A DNA stretch of 64,000 nucleotides from Bacillus sp. FJAT-29814 (GCF_001510715.1 NZ_LMTJ01000005.1:202360-266359), one strand, 5' to 3'. Counted from the first letter of the stretch, positions 9,163 through 19,317 are shown. The notes: generated by a model not told the origin, from the letters alone. Translations and numbers: made by a program.

Positions 9163-9188
9163 AAATCTTGTCTTTGATAACTGACTAC

Positions 9189-9265
9189 GTCCCAGTAGCT
9201 CAGCCGGATAGAGCATACGCCTTCTAAGCGTACGGTCGGGAGTTCGAATCTCTCCTGGGACGCCA
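9189..9265 (+). tRNA. tRNA-Arg, anticodon TCT
   Basis: A 77-nt cloverleaf: acceptor GTCCCAG paired with CTGGGAC, D-arm agctcagccggatagagc, anticodon stem TACGC/GCGTA with loop CTTCTAA (anticodon TCT, reading AGA/AGG), T-arm with ggTTCGAATC, discriminator G and an encoded CCA end. It lies alone between ysnB and ysoA, with its own promoter and terminator. Confidence 0.97.
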
Positions 9266-9285
9266 TACTACATACCAAAACATCT

Positions 9286-9312
9286 ACTCACCTTATCTGG
9301 TGAGTTTTTTTT
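9286..9312 (+). terminator. Terminator of tRNA-Arg
   Basis: A perfect 7-bp stem actcacc / ggtgagt with a 6-nt loop is followed by a T-run, 21 nt after the tRNA CCA end. Confidence 0.9.
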
Positions 9313-9368
9313 GCTTGTTTTTTATGCTACACTATTTTTCAATGACAATCCAGAAGGACGGTACTCTT

Positions 9369-10433
9369 ATGAAGAAACGGGAGCGTGCAAAAAGAAAAGA
9401 TAATATCATTTTCTTTCCCGGTATTGAAAAAAGATTAATGGACGAGGGCTTGGAAAGCCTACGAAATAAAAATTTTACCGAAGCGATTAGGCTGCTAGAG
9501 GAAGCAAAAGAATTGGATCCAGATAACGATGATATTTTGGTTGGACTTGTCCTGGCTTACTTCGAAGCGGGAAGCTACCTGAAAGCCAAGGAACTTTCAA
9601 AGGAGATTTTACATAAAGGCATTGGCGACTATTTTCAGGCCGTAGATTTGTATTTGACGGTCCTGCTTCAGCTTCATGAATATCAGGAAATCGCCTCAAC
9701 GATTGAGGCCCTTCTTGATGAAAAGGAAATCCCGCCGGATAGAATACAGCATTTTTTAACCATCTTGCAATTCAGCCAAAGAATGGCGGATAACCATGAT
9801 GCGAGTATAGCTGAGCAGGAAATGACAAATCCGGCTGAAATTGACTACAAGGGCAACTTTGATGAACCTTCTGGGGGAAAGGCGCTAAACTTAACTTCAC
9901 TAAAGACTTTAAATGAACAAATGCTGCTGGTATCAAGCCTTGCAGAAAAAAATGTCAGGCCTTATTTGCAGGAGATCGAGGATTATTTACAGGATGATGA
10001 AGGAAACCCATTTTTAAAAACGATTTTATTAACGCTATTAAAAGAACAGGAAATCGCTCTGGAAGTAACCATCAAGAAGTTTGCTATTGAGCTAAAGGTT
10101 TCTCCTACACTAATGCCTGAAATCAAAGAGCAGCCTAAAATGATAGAAATCAAATCACTTCTGGAAAATGTGCTAGAAAGCAGCGACCCTGTCCTTTTTA
10201 CAAATATATCTGATATGGTCGAGCGAATTTTTTTCATTAGCTATCCATTCGACTTAGAACCTACTAACCCAAGGGCCTGGGCAGCAGCTTTTCACTACTT
10301 GGTGCACGTATACATGGGCGGTGACCCGGAAATAACTGTATTGGCAACTAAGTATGGGACTGCGGCGGATGAAATAACAACCGCCATCTGGCAGATTGAG
10401 AGAATTGAACAAATTTCTTATCCGAATCTATAG
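9369..10433 (+). CDS. ysoA: Tetratricopeptide-repeat protein YsoA
   Basis: A 354-residue cytoplasmic protein with N-terminal TPR-like helices (ESLRNKNFTEAIRLLEEAKELDPDNDDI, then a second unit from about residue 70) and a C-terminal helical part that ends in a segment resembling a small HTH-like fold. Position before tig matches B. subtilis ysoA. ATG 9369 is chosen over the GTG at 9300, because aagga at 9354-9358 lies 10 nt upstream and the longer form would begin in the tRNA terminator. The function is not established; the TPR units suggest protein binding. Confidence 0.82.
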   Translation: MKKRERAKRKDNIIFFPGIEKRLMDEGLESLRNKNFTEAIRLLEEAKELDPDNDDILVGLVLAYFEAGSYLKAKELSKEILHKGIGDYFQAVDLYLTVLLQLHEYQEIASTIEALLDEKEIPPDRIQHFLTILQFSQRMADNHDASIAEQEMTNPAEIDYKGNFDEPSGGKALNLTSLKTLNEQMLLVSSLAEKNVRPYLQEIEDYLQDDEGNPFLKTILLTLLKEQEIALEVTIKKFAIELKVSPTLMPEIKEQPKMIEIKSLLENVLESSDPVLFTNISDMVERIFFISYPFDLEPTNPRAWAAAFHYLVHVYMGGDPEITVLATKYGTAADEITTAIWQIERIEQISYPNL

Positions 10434-10441
10434 GCTCACAG

Positions 10442-10469
10442 TTGAAAGAAAAAAATCATGTGGTATAAT
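10442..10469 (+). promoter_or_regulatory. Sigma-A promoter of tig
   Basis: TTGAAA (10442-10447), 16-nt spacer and TATAAT (10464-10469) lie 124 nt before tig and just after ysoA. Confidence 0.75.
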
Positions 10470-10592
10470 GTAAGGGTTGCATTGTGTAAAAATCTATTTT
10501 TACATTAAAAAAGTGGAAAATGGCTTAGTACATATTCCGAAATTAAATTTCGTCACGAATGAAATGAGAATAGATGTTGGAGGGAAAAAAGC

Positions 10593-11879
10593 ATGACAGC
10601 ACAATGGGAAAAATTAGAAGGAAACCGCGGCGTCCTTACAATTGAGGTAAGTGCGGAAAAAGTAAACCAAGGATTGGACGCAGCATTCAAAAAGGTTGTA
10701 AAACAAGTCAATGTACCTGGCTTCCGTAAAGGCAAAATGCCTCGTCCGATGTTTGAAAAGCGCTTTGGTGTAGAAGCACTTTTTCAAGATGCATTAGATT
10801 TTATTTTTCCAGAAGCATATATGAGTGCAATTGAAGAAGCTGGCATTGAGCCAATCGCTCAGCCTGAAGATGTTGACTTTGACCTTGACCAAATGGGCAA
10901 AGACAAGGAATTTACTTTCAAGGCCACTGTACAAGTGAAGCCTGAAGTAAAACTTGGCGAATACAAAGGCCTTGAGATCGAAGCGCTTGATACTGCTGTT
11001 ACAGATGAAGATGTTCAAAAAGAATTAGAAACTCTTCAAGGCCGACATGCAGAGCTTGTTGTGAAAGAAGATGCTCCTGCTGAAAACGGCGACACTGTAG
11101 TAATCGACTTTAAAGGCTTTGTTGATGGCGAGGCATTTGAAGGCGGCGAAGCCGAAAACCATTCTCTTGAGCTTGGTTCTGGCCAATTCATTCCAGGTTT
11201 CGAAGAGCAGTTAGTTGGCGTTAAAGCTGGCGAATCTAAAGATGTGGAAGTTACATTCCCTGAAGAATACCATGCTGCAGAGCTTGCAGGTAAGCCGGCT
11301 GTATTCAAGGTTACTGTTCATGAAATCAAGGGAAGAGAGCTTCCTGAATTAGACGACGAGTTTGCAAAAGATGTAGACGATGAAGTTGAAACATTGGATG
11401 CATTAAAAGAAAAGATCAAGACTCGTTTAGAAAACAACAAGAAGCATGAGGCAGAGCACCACCTTCGTGATTCTCTAGTCGATAAAGCTGCAGAAAATGC
11501 AGAAGTGGAAATTCCTGAAGTAATGGTTGAAAACGAAGTAAACCGTATGCTTCAAGAATTTGAACAGCGCCTGCAGATGCAAGGCATGAACCTTCAGTTA
11601 TACTTCCAGTTCTCTGGTCAAGACGAAGCGGCTCTTCGCGAGCAAATGAATGAAGATGCTGTGAAGCGCGTTAAGAACAGCTTAACATTAGAAGCAATCG
11701 CTAAAGCTGAAAACCTTGAAGTGACTGAGGAAGACGTGAATGCTGAGCTAGAAAGAATGGCTGAAATGTACAACATGTCTGTTGACGACATTAAAAAGGC
11801 ATTAGGCGGAACTGACAGCATCAAAGATGACCTCAAACTCCAAAAAGCAGTAGATTTTCTTATTGCTAATAAAAAATAA
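10593..11879 (+). CDS. tig: Trigger factor, ribosome-associated chaperone
   Basis: Binds the ribosome exit tunnel and shields nascent chains; it is also a peptidyl-prolyl isomerase. At 428 residues it has full length. The ribosome-binding signature GFRKGKMP lies near residue 44, the FKBP-type isomerase domain at roughly 160-245 ([13 protein letters not shown] to [10 protein letters not shown]) and the helical C-terminal chaperone domain after that. The middle is very acidic. It has its own promoter and strong terminator, so it is a monocistronic gene. Confidence 0.98.
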   Translation: MTAQWEKLEGNRGVLTIEVSAEKVNQGLDAAFKKVVKQVNVPGFRKGKMPRPMFEKRFGVEALFQDALDFIFPEAYMSAIEEAGIEPIAQPEDVDFDLDQMGKDKEFTFKATVQVKPEVKLGEYKGLEIEALDTAVTDEDVQKELETLQGRHAELVVKEDAPAENGDTVVIDFKGFVDGEAFEGGEAENHSLELGSGQFIPGFEEQLVGVKAGESKDVEVTFPEEYHAAELAGKPAVFKVTVHEIKGRELPELDDEFAKDVDDEVETLDALKEKIKTRLENNKKHEAEHHLRDSLVDKAAENAEVEIPEVMVENEVNRMLQEFEQRLQMQGMNLQLYFQFSGQDEAALREQMNEDAVKRVKNSLTLEAIAKAENLEVTEEDVNAELERMAEMYNMSVDDIKKALGGTDSIKDDLKLQKAVDFLIANKK

Positions 11880-11891
11880 TCATTAAATAGG

Positions 11892-11924
11892 AACGAGGCA
11901 CGATATTTGTCGTGCCTCGTTTTA
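11892..11924 (+). terminator. Terminator of tig
   Basis: A perfect 12-bp stem aacgaggcacga / tcgtgcctcgtt with a 6-nt loop and a short T tail lies 12 nt after the tig stop. Confidence 0.9.
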
Positions 11925-12253
11925 GCTAATTTTTCAATTACATATTATAATAAAGACAGGGAAACCTTTTCTATAACAGGCGGCAGGAGAAAATTTTTTT
12001 GCGGCGAATTAAATAAAGCTAAGGTTGATTTATTAAAAATTTGGTTATCCTGATTTGAGTACATATGCTTCATTTATTGGCATTTCCAACAAATAATACC
12101 ATAATTGTTTTAAAGCGTTTTATTTCCAGTCGGCCTGTAAAATGTGTTACAATGCAAAATACATACTATTGAAGTAATGTTAAGAAAACTCGGATTTGTT
12201 GGAAATTCGCCAGCTTTTTTTAAAGATTTAGAAGTGTCGAGGGGTGAAAGGGA
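11925..12253. other. Intergenic region and leader before clpX
   Basis: About 330 nt without a coding frame. It is AT-rich. Near its end is an extended -10 element (TGtTACAAT, TACAAT at 12148-12153) overlapped by an inverted repeat TGTAA-N6-TTACA (12136-12151). No riboswitch motif or CtsR-type direct repeat is recognised. Confidence 0.5.
12145..12153 (+). promoter_or_regulatory. Candidate extended -10 promoter of clpX
   Basis: TGtTACAAT sits about 100 nt before clpX with only a weak -35 match. It overlaps an inverted repeat, TGTAA / TTACA with 6 nt between, which could be a binding site. Confidence 0.4.
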
Positions 12254-13513
12254 TTGTTTAAATTTAACGATGAAAAAGGACAATTAAAGTGTTCGTTCTG
12301 TGGGAAAACACAGGATCAAGTCCGCAAGCTGGTAGCCGGCCCGGGGGTTTATATATGTGATGAGTGTATTGAACTCTGCACAGAAATTGTTGAGGAAGAG
12401 CTAGGAACTGAGGAAGAAGTAGAATTTAAAGATGTTCCAAAGCCGCGGGAAATCTGTGAAATTCTTGATGAATATGTCATTGGTCAGGATAAAGCGAAAA
12501 AAGCGTTATCGGTTGCTGTTTACAATCACTACAAGCGGATTAACTCCAACAGCAAAATCGATGATGTTGAGCTGTCAAAAAGTAATATTTGTATGATTGG
12601 ACCGACTGGTAGCGGTAAAACATTATTGGCTCAAACATTGGCACGGATTTTGAATGTACCATTTGCGATTGCCGATGCCACTTCCCTTACAGAGGCTGGT
12701 TACGTTGGGGAAGACGTGGAAAATATTTTATTAAAATTAATTCAAGCTGCTGACTACGATGTGGAAAAAGCAGAAAAAGGCATTATCTATATCGACGAAA
12801 TTGATAAGATCGCCCGCAAATCTGAAAATCCTTCTATTACACGGGATGTTTCCGGAGAGGGTGTTCAACAGGCGTTGCTGAAAATTTTGGAAGGAACAGT
12901 TGCCAGTGTTCCTCCACAAGGCGGAAGAAAGCATCCGCATCAGGAGTTTATCCAAATTGATACAACGAACATCCTGTTTATCTGTGGTGGAGCCTTTGAT
13001 GGCATTGAACCAATTATCAAGCGCCGTTTGGGCCAAAAGGTAATCGGTTTTGGAGCCGATCCAAAGCAGCAGGAAATTTCATCAAAAGAGGTTCTCTCCA
13101 AAGTGCTGCCTGAAGACTTGTTGCGTTTCGGGTTAATCCCTGAATTCATCGGCCGTCTTCCGGTTATTGCCAGCCTTGAACAGCTCGACGAAGCTGCGTT
13201 GATTGAAATTTTAACGAAGCCAAAAAATGCGCTCGTCAAGCAGTATCAAAAAATGCTTGAAATCGATGATGTTGAGCTAGAGTTCGAAGAGGGTGCGTTG
13301 CAAGAGATTGCCAAGAAAGCAATCGAGCGCAAAACAGGTGCCCGCGGATTGCGTTCTATTATCGAAGGAATCATGCTAGATGTCATGTTCGACCTTCCTT
13401 CACGCGATGATATTTCAAAATGTATCATCACGAACGAAACGGTTGCGAACAACAGCTTGCCAAAGCTGATTTTAGAGGATGGCACTGTTGTTAAAGAAGA
13501 AAAATCTGCATAA
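12254..13513 (+). CDS. clpX: ATP-dependent Clp protease ATP-binding subunit ClpX
   Basis: AAA+ unfoldase that feeds substrates to ClpP. The 419-residue protein has an N-terminal zinc domain (CSFCGK and CDECIELC), Walker A GPTGSGKT near residue 117, Walker [11 protein letters not shown] near 178 and the ClpP-docking loop IGFG near 262. The TTG start is preceded by gaaaggg and the N-terminus [16 protein letters not shown] matches the Bacillus family. Its own transcription unit ends in a hairpin. Confidence 0.98.
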   Translation: MFKFNDEKGQLKCSFCGKTQDQVRKLVAGPGVYICDECIELCTEIVEEELGTEEEVEFKDVPKPREICEILDEYVIGQDKAKKALSVAVYNHYKRINSNSKIDDVELSKSNICMIGPTGSGKTLLAQTLARILNVPFAIADATSLTEAGYVGEDVENILLKLIQAADYDVEKAEKGIIYIDEIDKIARKSENPSITRDVSGEGVQQALLKILEGTVASVPPQGGRKHPHQEFIQIDTTNILFICGGAFDGIEPIIKRRLGQKVIGFGADPKQQEISSKEVLSKVLPEDLLRFGLIPEFIGRLPVIASLEQLDEAALIEILTKPKNALVKQYQKMLEIDDVELEFEEGALQEIAKKAIERKTGARGLRSIIEGIMLDVMFDLPSRDDISKCIITNETVANNSLPKLILEDGTVVKEEKSA

Positions 13514-13523
13514 CGTTTTATGG

Positions 13524-13554
13524 GAACCCGGCCTTTGGCTGGGTTCTTTGTTTT
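13524..13554 (+). terminator. Terminator of clpX
   Basis: A 10-bp stem (gaacccggcc / ggctgggttc with a G-T wobble) and 3-nt loop are followed by tttgtttt, 10 nt after the clpX stop. Confidence 0.85.
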
Positions 13555-13564
13555 GGTGGTGGGT

Positions 13565-13727
13565 CAACTTGTGGATAGCGCTCGCCAACTTGCGTATAGC
13601 ACTCGCCGATTTGCGGATAACATGCTCTAACTTGCGGAAAGCGCGCCAATTTGCGTATGACGCTCGCCAACTTGCGGATAAAGCACTTCAACTTGCAGAT
13701 AACGCACTATAACTTGCGGTTGGTGAG
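13565..13727 (+). repeat. Repeat array B: eight 20-21-nt units with AACTTGCGGATA core
   Basis: Eight head-to-tail units of 20-21 nt occupy nearly the whole clpX-lonB gap. The conserved part of each is (c)AACTTGCGgATA, with variants such as gatttgcggata or caatttgcgtatg; the remaining 8-9 nt vary but tend to agcgctcgc. The unit is the reverse complement of the first part of array C near 23.3 kb. In one frame it reads as a seven-residue periodic peptide, but there is no start or RBS, so coding is not supported. Confidence 0.88.
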
Positions 13728-13742
13728 TTTTTGTATTTTGTG

Positions 13743-13772
13743 GTTTATTCCTCCATGCAGCAGGAAATACTT
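13743..13772 (+). promoter_or_regulatory. Sigma-F promoter of lonB
   Basis: GTTTA (13743-13747), 15-nt spacer and GGAAATACTT (13763-13772) fit every fixed position of the sigma-F pattern GywTA-N15-GGnrAnAnTw. lonB is known in B. subtilis as a forespore gene under sigma-F, so sequence and prior knowledge agree. Confidence 0.7.
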
Positions 13773-13811
13773 ATTAATATCAGTTGAGTAATTTGGTGCA
13801 GGAGGAATAAT

Positions 13812-15479
13812 ATGAGTTGGACGGGGATTGCTTTATTTATACAGCTATTTTTTGGAATCATTATCGGACTATATTTTTGGAATTTGCTCCGAAATCAACG
13901 GACACAAAAGGTATCCATTGACCGTGAATCGCGAAAAGAAATGGAGCAGCTTCGGAAAATGCGGTCCATTTCTCTTACAGAGCCATTATCAGAAAAAGTA
14001 AGGCCGACAAGCTTTCAGGATATTGTCGGGCAGGAAGATGGCATCAAATCGTTAAAGGCGGCATTATGCGGGCCTAATCCGCAGCATGTAATCATCTACG
14101 GCCCGCCTGGTGTCGGTAAAACTGCAGCCGCCCGGCTCGTTTTGGAGGAAGCGAAGAAGAACTCAAAATCACCATTTAAACGGGATTCTGTCTTTATTGA
14201 GCTGGATGCCACTACCGCACGGTTTGATGAGCGCGGGATTGCCGACCCGTTAATTGGATCAGTGCATGACCCGATTTATCAAGGTGCCGGTGCGATGGGG
14301 CAGGCAGGCATTCCGCAGCCAAAACAAGGAGCAGTGACAAATGCCCATGGCGGTGTCCTGTTCATTGATGAAATCGGGGAACTGCATCCGATCCAAATGA
14401 ACAAGTTGCTTAAGGTTTTGGAGGATCGCAAGGTATACCTGGAGAGTGCCTACTATCATGAGGAAAATCACCAAATCCCAACGCATATCCATGATATTTT
14501 TAAAAATGGACTTCCTGCCGATTTCCGGCTAATCGGCGCCACCACAAGGACGCCAAGCGAAATCCCGCCAGCCATCAGGTCACGATGCATGGAAGTATTC
14601 TTCCGGGATTTAAACCAAGAAGAAATCGTCACGGTTGCCAAGAAAGCGGCTGCTAAGGTAAATATGCAGATTAAAGATTCCGGTGTCCATACTCTTTCTA
14701 CATATGCAAGAAATGGCCGGGAGACCGTCAATATGATTCAGATTGCCGCTGGATTGGCGATAACCGAAGACCGCCAGTACATTAAAGATGAGGATATAGA
14801 ATGGGTCATCCATTCCAGCCAGATGACGCCAAGAATGGAACGGATGATCAATGAAGAAGCCCAAGTCGGGCTTGTCAACGGCCTTGCCGTGTATGGGCCG
14901 AATTCGGGAGCGCTTCTCGAAATCGAAGTCACCGTCATCCCGGCAAAGGAAAAAGGAACGATTAATATAACCGGGATTGTCGAGGAAGAAAGTATCGGCG
15001 GCCAAGGTAAGTCGATTCGCCGCAAAAGTATGGCGCGTGGCTCGATTGAAAACGTGATAACTGTGTTAAGGTCGATGGGTGTACCGGCCAATGACTATGA
15101 TATTCATGTCAACTTTCCCGGCGGGGTTCCGATTGACGGCCCATCGGCGGGAATTGCGATGGCAACAGGAATCTATTCGGCCATCTATAAGATTCCAATC
15201 GATAACACAGTCGCAATGACTGGTGAAATCAGCATTCACGGGAATGTGAAGCCAATCGGCGGCGTCTATCCAAAAATAAAGGCCGCCAAAAAAGCCGGCG
15301 CGAAAACAGTCATTATCCCGGAAGAAAACAATCAAACGATCTTAAATGAGATAGAAGGGATTCGGATTATTCCGGTTACCCATCTTCACGAAGTATTTGA
15401 GATTGCTCTGGTAAATCAATTCCAAAAAAATACATCTATTCCCGCTTCCATTGAGTTATCTAAAAAGGAAAGTATTTAG
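13812..15479 (+). CDS. lonB: Forespore Lon-type protease LonB
   Basis: ATP-dependent serine protease, 555 residues, made in the forespore during sporulation in B. subtilis. Residues 4-24 form a membrane-anchor-like hydrophobic stretch, which LonA lacks. The AAA+ module has Walker A GPPGVGKT near residue 98 and Walker B GGVLFIDEIGEL near 182. The C-terminal Lon protease domain has the catalytic Ser in DGPSAGIAM and Lys in KIKAAKKAG. Start supported by gcaggaggaat. It has a sigma-F-type promoter and a separate terminator. Confidence 0.96.
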   Translation: MSWTGIALFIQLFFGIIIGLYFWNLLRNQRTQKVSIDRESRKEMEQLRKMRSISLTEPLSEKVRPTSFQDIVGQEDGIKSLKAALCGPNPQHVIIYGPPGVGKTAAARLVLEEAKKNSKSPFKRDSVFIELDATTARFDERGIADPLIGSVHDPIYQGAGAMGQAGIPQPKQGAVTNAHGGVLFIDEIGELHPIQMNKLLKVLEDRKVYLESAYYHEENHQIPTHIHDIFKNGLPADFRLIGATTRTPSEIPPAIRSRCMEVFFRDLNQEEIVTVAKKAAAKVNMQIKDSGVHTLSTYARNGRETVNMIQIAAGLAITEDRQYIKDEDIEWVIHSSQMTPRMERMINEEAQVGLVNGLAVYGPNSGALLEIEVTVIPAKEKGTINITGIVEEESIGGQGKSIRRKSMARGSIENVITVLRSMGVPANDYDIHVNFPGGVPIDGPSAGIAMATGIYSAIYKIPIDNTVAMTGEISIHGNVKPIGGVYPKIKAAKKAGAKTVIIPEENNQTILNEIEGIRIIPVTHLHEVFEIALVNQFQKNTSIPASIELSKKESI

Positions 15480-15487
15480 CTTAATAT

Positions 15488-15528
15488 AACTTCGGTTTGT
15501 GTTCTGACTCAAACCGAAGTTTTTATTT
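15488..15528 (+). terminator. Terminator of lonB
   Basis: A perfect 12-bp stem aacttcggtttg / caaaccgaagtt with a 10-nt loop is followed by a T-rich tail. Confidence 0.9.
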
Positions 15529-15606
15529 GGTCGACTTGAAAAATTTTTCATTAGAACAGAAATAAGGAGAAAAGATAGTTATTTTCATTGTTTGGGGAAG
15601 ATAAAA

Positions 15607-15635
15607 TAGACACAAAAAAATAAATAGGATAGAAT
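15607..15635 (+). promoter_or_regulatory. Sigma-A promoter of lonA
   Basis: TAGACA (15607-15612), 17-nt spacer and TAGAAT (15630-15635) lie 61 nt before the chosen lonA start, one mismatch from consensus in each hexamer. No CtsR-type direct heptamer repeat is seen around it. Confidence 0.6.
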
Positions 15636-15696
15636 TTGTACAAAGACTTAATGTTTTATCAGAAGAATGAATGTTTGCATGTGGAGGTGCAGTGTT

Positions 15697-18030
15697 TTGG
15701 CGAAAAAGAACGAATTGCTCGTCCCCCTCCTGCCGCTTCGGGGATTGCTTGTCTATCCGACAATGGTCTTGCACTTGGATGTTGGCCGGGAAATGTCGGT
15801 CCAGGCGCTCGAAAAAGCAATGGTAGATGACCATATCATTTTCTTAACAACTCAAAAGGATGTCTCCATCGATGAGCCTTCCGAAGAGGATTTATACAAA
15901 TTTGGGACCTTAACAAAGGTTAAGCAAATGCTAAAGCTTCCAAACGGTACGATTCGCGTGCTGGTTGAAGGTTTATCCAGGGCGGAAATAGTCTCGTTCC
16001 ATGAGGAAGAAAATTACTATACGGTCAGCGTCATCACCCACGAGGACGAAGATACAAAAGACGTAGAAGACCAGGCGTTGATGAGAACAATGCTGGATTA
16101 TTTTGAACAATACATAAAGCTATCGAAAAAAATATCTTCAGAAACGTTTGCCTCCGTGGCAGATATTGAAGAGCCAGGCAGAATGGCTGACATTATTGCA
16201 TCCCATTTGCCAATCAAGCTGAAGGAAAAACAGGAAATCCTAGAGACGATTGATGTAAAACAAAGAATGAACCGGGTTATCAATATCATTTTTAATGAAA
16301 AAGAAGTGTTGAATCTCGAAAAGAAAATCGGCCAGCGGGTCAAACGCTCGATGGAACGTACGCAAAAGGAATACTATCTGCGCGAACAAATGAAGGCAAT
16401 CCAAAAGGAACTTGGCGATAAAGAAGGGAAAACCGGTGAAATCGCCGACCTCACCAAGAAAATTGAGGATGCGGGAATGCCCGAGCATGTCTATAATGCT
16501 GCGATGAAGGAGCTGGAGCGCTATGAAAAGGTACCAACCAGTTCTGCTGAAAGCGCGGTGATCCGCAATTATCTTGAATGGCTGATTTCCTTGCCATGGT
16601 CGAAAAAGACCGAGGATGACATTGATATCCACCGTGCTGAAAAGATACTCAATCAGGACCATTACGGTCTTGAAAAAGTAAAGGAACGGGTACTGGAATA
16701 CTTGGCGGTACAAAAGCTGACCAATTCCTTAAAAGGCCCGATTCTCTGTCTCGCCGGACCTCCGGGTGTTGGTAAAACCAGTTTGGCCCGGTCGATCGCC
16801 ACTTCACTAAACCGTAATTTTGTCCGAGTGTCGCTTGGCGGCGTTCGCGACGAATCTGAAATTCGCGGCCATCGGAGAACTTATGTCGGAGCGATGCCAG
16901 GGCGGATTATCCAAGGGATGAAAAAAGCGGGTACGATTAACCCGGTGTTCTTGCTCGATGAAATCGACAAGATGTCGAGTGATTTCCGCGGCGACCCGTC
17001 GGCGGCGCTGTTAGAAGTTCTGGACCCTGAACAGAATCATAACTTTAGCGATCATTATATTGAAGAAACTTACGATTTATCGAAAGTTATGTTTATTGCA
17101 ACGGCGAATAATCTCAGCACCATTCCGGGACCGTTGCTTGACCGGATGGAGATCATCACGATTGCCGGTTATACAGAGCTTGAAAAGGTTCATATTACAA
17201 GGGATCACCTGCTTCCAAAACAGATTAAAGAAAATGGCCTATCTAAAAATACGTTGCAGGTTCGTGACGACGCGATTTTAAAAGTAGTCCGTTATTACAC
17301 CCGTGAAGCCGGTGTACGTAGTTTGGAGCGCCAGATGGCGACGATTTGCCGTAAAACAGCAAAAATCATTGTTTCAGGCGAGAAAAAGCGAGTAGTCGTT
17401 ACCGAAAAGAATGTGGAAGAATTTTTAGGAAAAACAAGATTCCGCTACGGTCAGGCTGAAGCGGAAGACCAGGTTGGTGTGGCAACCGGATTAGCCTATA
17501 CGACAGTTGGTGGCGATACGCTGCAAATTGAAGTGTCCTTGGCACCGGGCAAAGGCAAGCTTGTACTCACAGGCAAGCTTGGCGATGTCATGAAGGAATC
17601 GGCTCAGGCCGCATTCAGTTATGTTCGTTCAAAGGCCGCTGAGCTTGGGATTGAAGAAGACTTCCATGAAAAATATGATATTCACATTCACGTTCCTGAA
17701 GGCGCTGTGCCAAAAGACGGGCCATCTGCCGGAATCACAATTGCCACTGCGCTCGTGTCTGCGTTGACAGGCAAGCCAATTCGCCGTGAAGTCGGAATGA
17801 CAGGAGAGATCACCCTCCGTGGCCGGGTTCTGCCGATAGGCGGCTTGAAGGAAAAAACATTAAGTGCCCATCGTGCCGGATTAACGAAGGTTATTTTACC
17901 GAAGGACAATGAAAAGGATATTGACGATATTCCGGAAAGTGTCCGCAGCGGACTTCAATTTGTTCCGGTCACCCATGTAGATGAAGTGTTGCGGCATGCT
18001 CTGCTTGAAGGCGGGGGCACTCAAGCATGA
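15697..18030 (+). CDS. lonA: ATP-dependent protease LonA
   Basis: Cytosolic Lon protease degrading misfolded and regulatory proteins. The 777-residue form starts at TTG 15697, 6 nt after ggaggtgc; the upstream in-frame ATG at 15667 would add a cysteine-rich tail absent from the family. The N-terminal substrate domain begins [18 protein letters not shown]; Walker [10 protein letters not shown], Walker [12 protein letters not shown] and the protease Ser in KDGPSAGIT with a following Lys are present. The last codons overlap engB (ATGA), so the pair is an operon as in B. subtilis lonA-ysxC. Confidence 0.97.
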   Translation: MAKKNELLVPLLPLRGLLVYPTMVLHLDVGREMSVQALEKAMVDDHIIFLTTQKDVSIDEPSEEDLYKFGTLTKVKQMLKLPNGTIRVLVEGLSRAEIVSFHEEENYYTVSVITHEDEDTKDVEDQALMRTMLDYFEQYIKLSKKISSETFASVADIEEPGRMADIIASHLPIKLKEKQEILETIDVKQRMNRVINIIFNEKEVLNLEKKIGQRVKRSMERTQKEYYLREQMKAIQKELGDKEGKTGEIADLTKKIEDAGMPEHVYNAAMKELERYEKVPTSSAESAVIRNYLEWLISLPWSKKTEDDIDIHRAEKILNQDHYGLEKVKERVLEYLAVQKLTNSLKGPILCLAGPPGVGKTSLARSIATSLNRNFVRVSLGGVRDESEIRGHRRTYVGAMPGRIIQGMKKAGTINPVFLLDEIDKMSSDFRGDPSAALLEVLDPEQNHNFSDHYIEETYDLSKVMFIATANNLSTIPGPLLDRMEIITIAGYTELEKVHITRDHLLPKQIKENGLSKNTLQVRDDAILKVVRYYTREAGVRSLERQMATICRKTAKIIVSGEKKRVVVTEKNVEEFLGKTRFRYGQAEAEDQVGVATGLAYTTVGGDTLQIEVSLAPGKGKLVLTGKLGDVMKESAQAAFSYVRSKAAELGIEEDFHEKYDIHIHVPEGAVPKDGPSAGITIATALVSALTGKPIRREVGMTGEITLRGRVLPIGGLKEKTLSAHRAGLTKVILPKDNEKDIDDIPESVRSGLQFVPVTHVDEVLRHALLEGGGTQA

Positions 18031-18608
18031 AGGTAACGAGTTCAGAGATTATCATCAGTGCCGTAAAACCGGAACAGTATCCGGAATCCGATTTGCCGGA
18101 ATTTGCTCTTGCGGGCCGGTCCAATGTCGGAAAATCTTCATTCATAAATAAAATGCTAAATCGAAAGGGCTTGGCGAGAATTTCTTCCAAGCCCGGAAAA
18201 ACACAAACACTGAATTTTTACCTGATTAATGAACTGCTGCATTTTGTTGATGTTCCGGGCTATGGCTATGCGAAGGTTTCAAAAACCGAACGTGCGGCCT
18301 GGGGGAAGATGATTGAAACCTATTTTACGACTCGTGAGCAATTGCGTGCCGTGGTTTTGATCGTCGACCTGCGCCACCCGCCTACAGAGGACGATATCAT
18401 GATGTATGATTTTCTAAAGCATTATGAAATCCCCTGTGTCGTGATTGCCACCAAGGCAGATAAGATTCCGAAGGGCAAGTGGCAGAAGCATTTGAAAGTG
18501 ACTCGCGAATCATTAGAGCTTGACCCAGGTGACCATATTGTCCTTTTCTCATCGGAAACGGGCGAGGGGAAAGACAAGGCATGGGCGATACTTGAGAGTT
18601 ATATGTAG
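18027..18608 (+). CDS. engB: Ribosome biogenesis GTPase EngB/YsxC
   Basis: Essential GTPase for 50S subunit assembly, 193 residues. G1 is GRSNVGKSS near residue 30, the switch II region is DVPGYGYAK near 74 and G4 is TKADK near 145. The start overlaps the lonA stop by 4 nt. A terminator immediately follows, shared by position with the convergent ysxD gene. Confidence 0.97.
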   Translation: MKVTSSEIIISAVKPEQYPESDLPEFALAGRSNVGKSSFINKMLNRKGLARISSKPGKTQTLNFYLINELLHFVDVPGYGYAKVSKTERAAWGKMIETYFTTREQLRAVVLIVDLRHPPTEDDIMMYDFLKHYEIPCVVIATKADKIPKGKWQKHLKVTRESLELDPGDHIVLFSSETGEGKDKAWAILESYM

Positions 18609-18610
18609 AC

Positions 18611-18647
18611 AAAAACCGCCAAGCACATAAGTGCAAGGCGGTTTTTT
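18611..18647. terminator. Terminator between engB and convergent ysxD
   Basis: The inverted repeat aaaccgcc-aa-gcac / gtgc-aa-ggcggttt has T-runs on one side and A-runs on the other, so it could serve both the plus-strand engB and the minus-strand gene. Confidence 0.85.
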
Positions 18648-18649
18648 GA

Positions 18650-19138
18650 TTATTTTTTCCTTTTTAAGAGAAAATAAATACCAACGAGAATGAAAAGGAC
18701 AGGCCAGAATTTCCAGACAATGCTCATTCCATTTTGTAATAATCCAAAATATCCAGTGATTTTATCATAAAAAAGCTGCAAGACCGCTATAACCAGAAAT
18801 AAAAAGGCTTGAAATAAACCTGAGTTCGTTTTTTGAAACCGCAGAAAAAAGCCAATTGAAATGATTAGCATTAGCATGCCGATATGGTTATTCGGCCAAA
18901 AACTCACGTCTCCCACCAAATGAAAATGAAGACCGAACCCTGTCATAATGACTCCCGGGAGGATCGCCTCCGAGTCGCCAGCAGAATAACCTTGGCCTAA
19001 AAACGCAATCCCAACAATCATCAGCAAGGTTGGCCAGGTGAAAAATTCACCGAATATAGTAACTCCCATTTGCTGCAATAAAAAGTAGGCCCCAAATCCA
19101 ATAAGAATGATTCCGGGAAAAATTCGTTGATTTTTCAT
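18650..19138 (-). CDS. ysxD: LiaF/LiaI-like membrane protein YsxD
   Basis: A 162-residue polytopic protein with about six hydrophobic segments and repeated glycine-rich turns (FPGIILIGFGAYFLLQ, LPGVIMTGFGLHFHL, WPVLFILVGIYFLL), the pattern of the LiaF/DUF5668 transmembrane family. It ends in a basic tail, LKRKK. ATG 19138 is chosen; GTG codons at 19150 and 19147 are alternatives because ggaagtggtg overlaps them. It has the same position between engB and hemA as ysxD in B. subtilis, where its function is unknown. One of only two minus-strand genes here. Confidence 0.8.
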   Translation of the reverse strand: MKNQRIFPGIILIGFGAYFLLQQMGVTIFGEFFTWPTLLMIVGIAFLGQGYSAGDSEAILPGVIMTGFGLHFHLVGDVSFWPNNHIGMLMLIISIGFFLRFQKTNSGLFQAFLFLVIAVLQLFYDKITGYFGLLQNGMSIVWKFWPVLFILVGIYFLLKRKK

Positions 19139-19300
19139 GATAAACACCACTTCCAGTAAGGTTCACTTGAATCAAGTCTATTTTTTTGATACTGTACAAA
19201 GGGAAGTATTCTCGATAAAAACCGCTCTTTTTATTTTCTTATCATAACATATAGTGTCGTTTTATGTTCACATTTTTCGTGATAGGCGGAAAATTGTTCG

Positions 19301-19317
19301 TGATATAATCAATCTAG
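19301..19317 (+). promoter_or_regulatory. hemA promoter with possible PerR-type box
   Basis: TGaTATAAT (19301-19309) is an extended sigma-A -10 element 45 nt before hemA. The 15 nt from 19303 match the PerR box TTATAATnATTATAA at 10 of 14 fixed positions, with a nearly perfect left half. The B. subtilis hemA operon is PerR-controlled, which makes the box plausible but not certain. Confidence 0.45.

Noticed and set aside
13479..13712. Open frame through array B giving heptad-like repeats (QLADNAL)
   Set aside because: It begins inside clpX in another frame, has no RBS, and its periodicity is explained by the 21-nt DNA repeat (7 codons).
15529..15696. CtsR operator before lonA
   Set aside because: No tandem GGTCAAA-type heptamers found around the candidate promoter.
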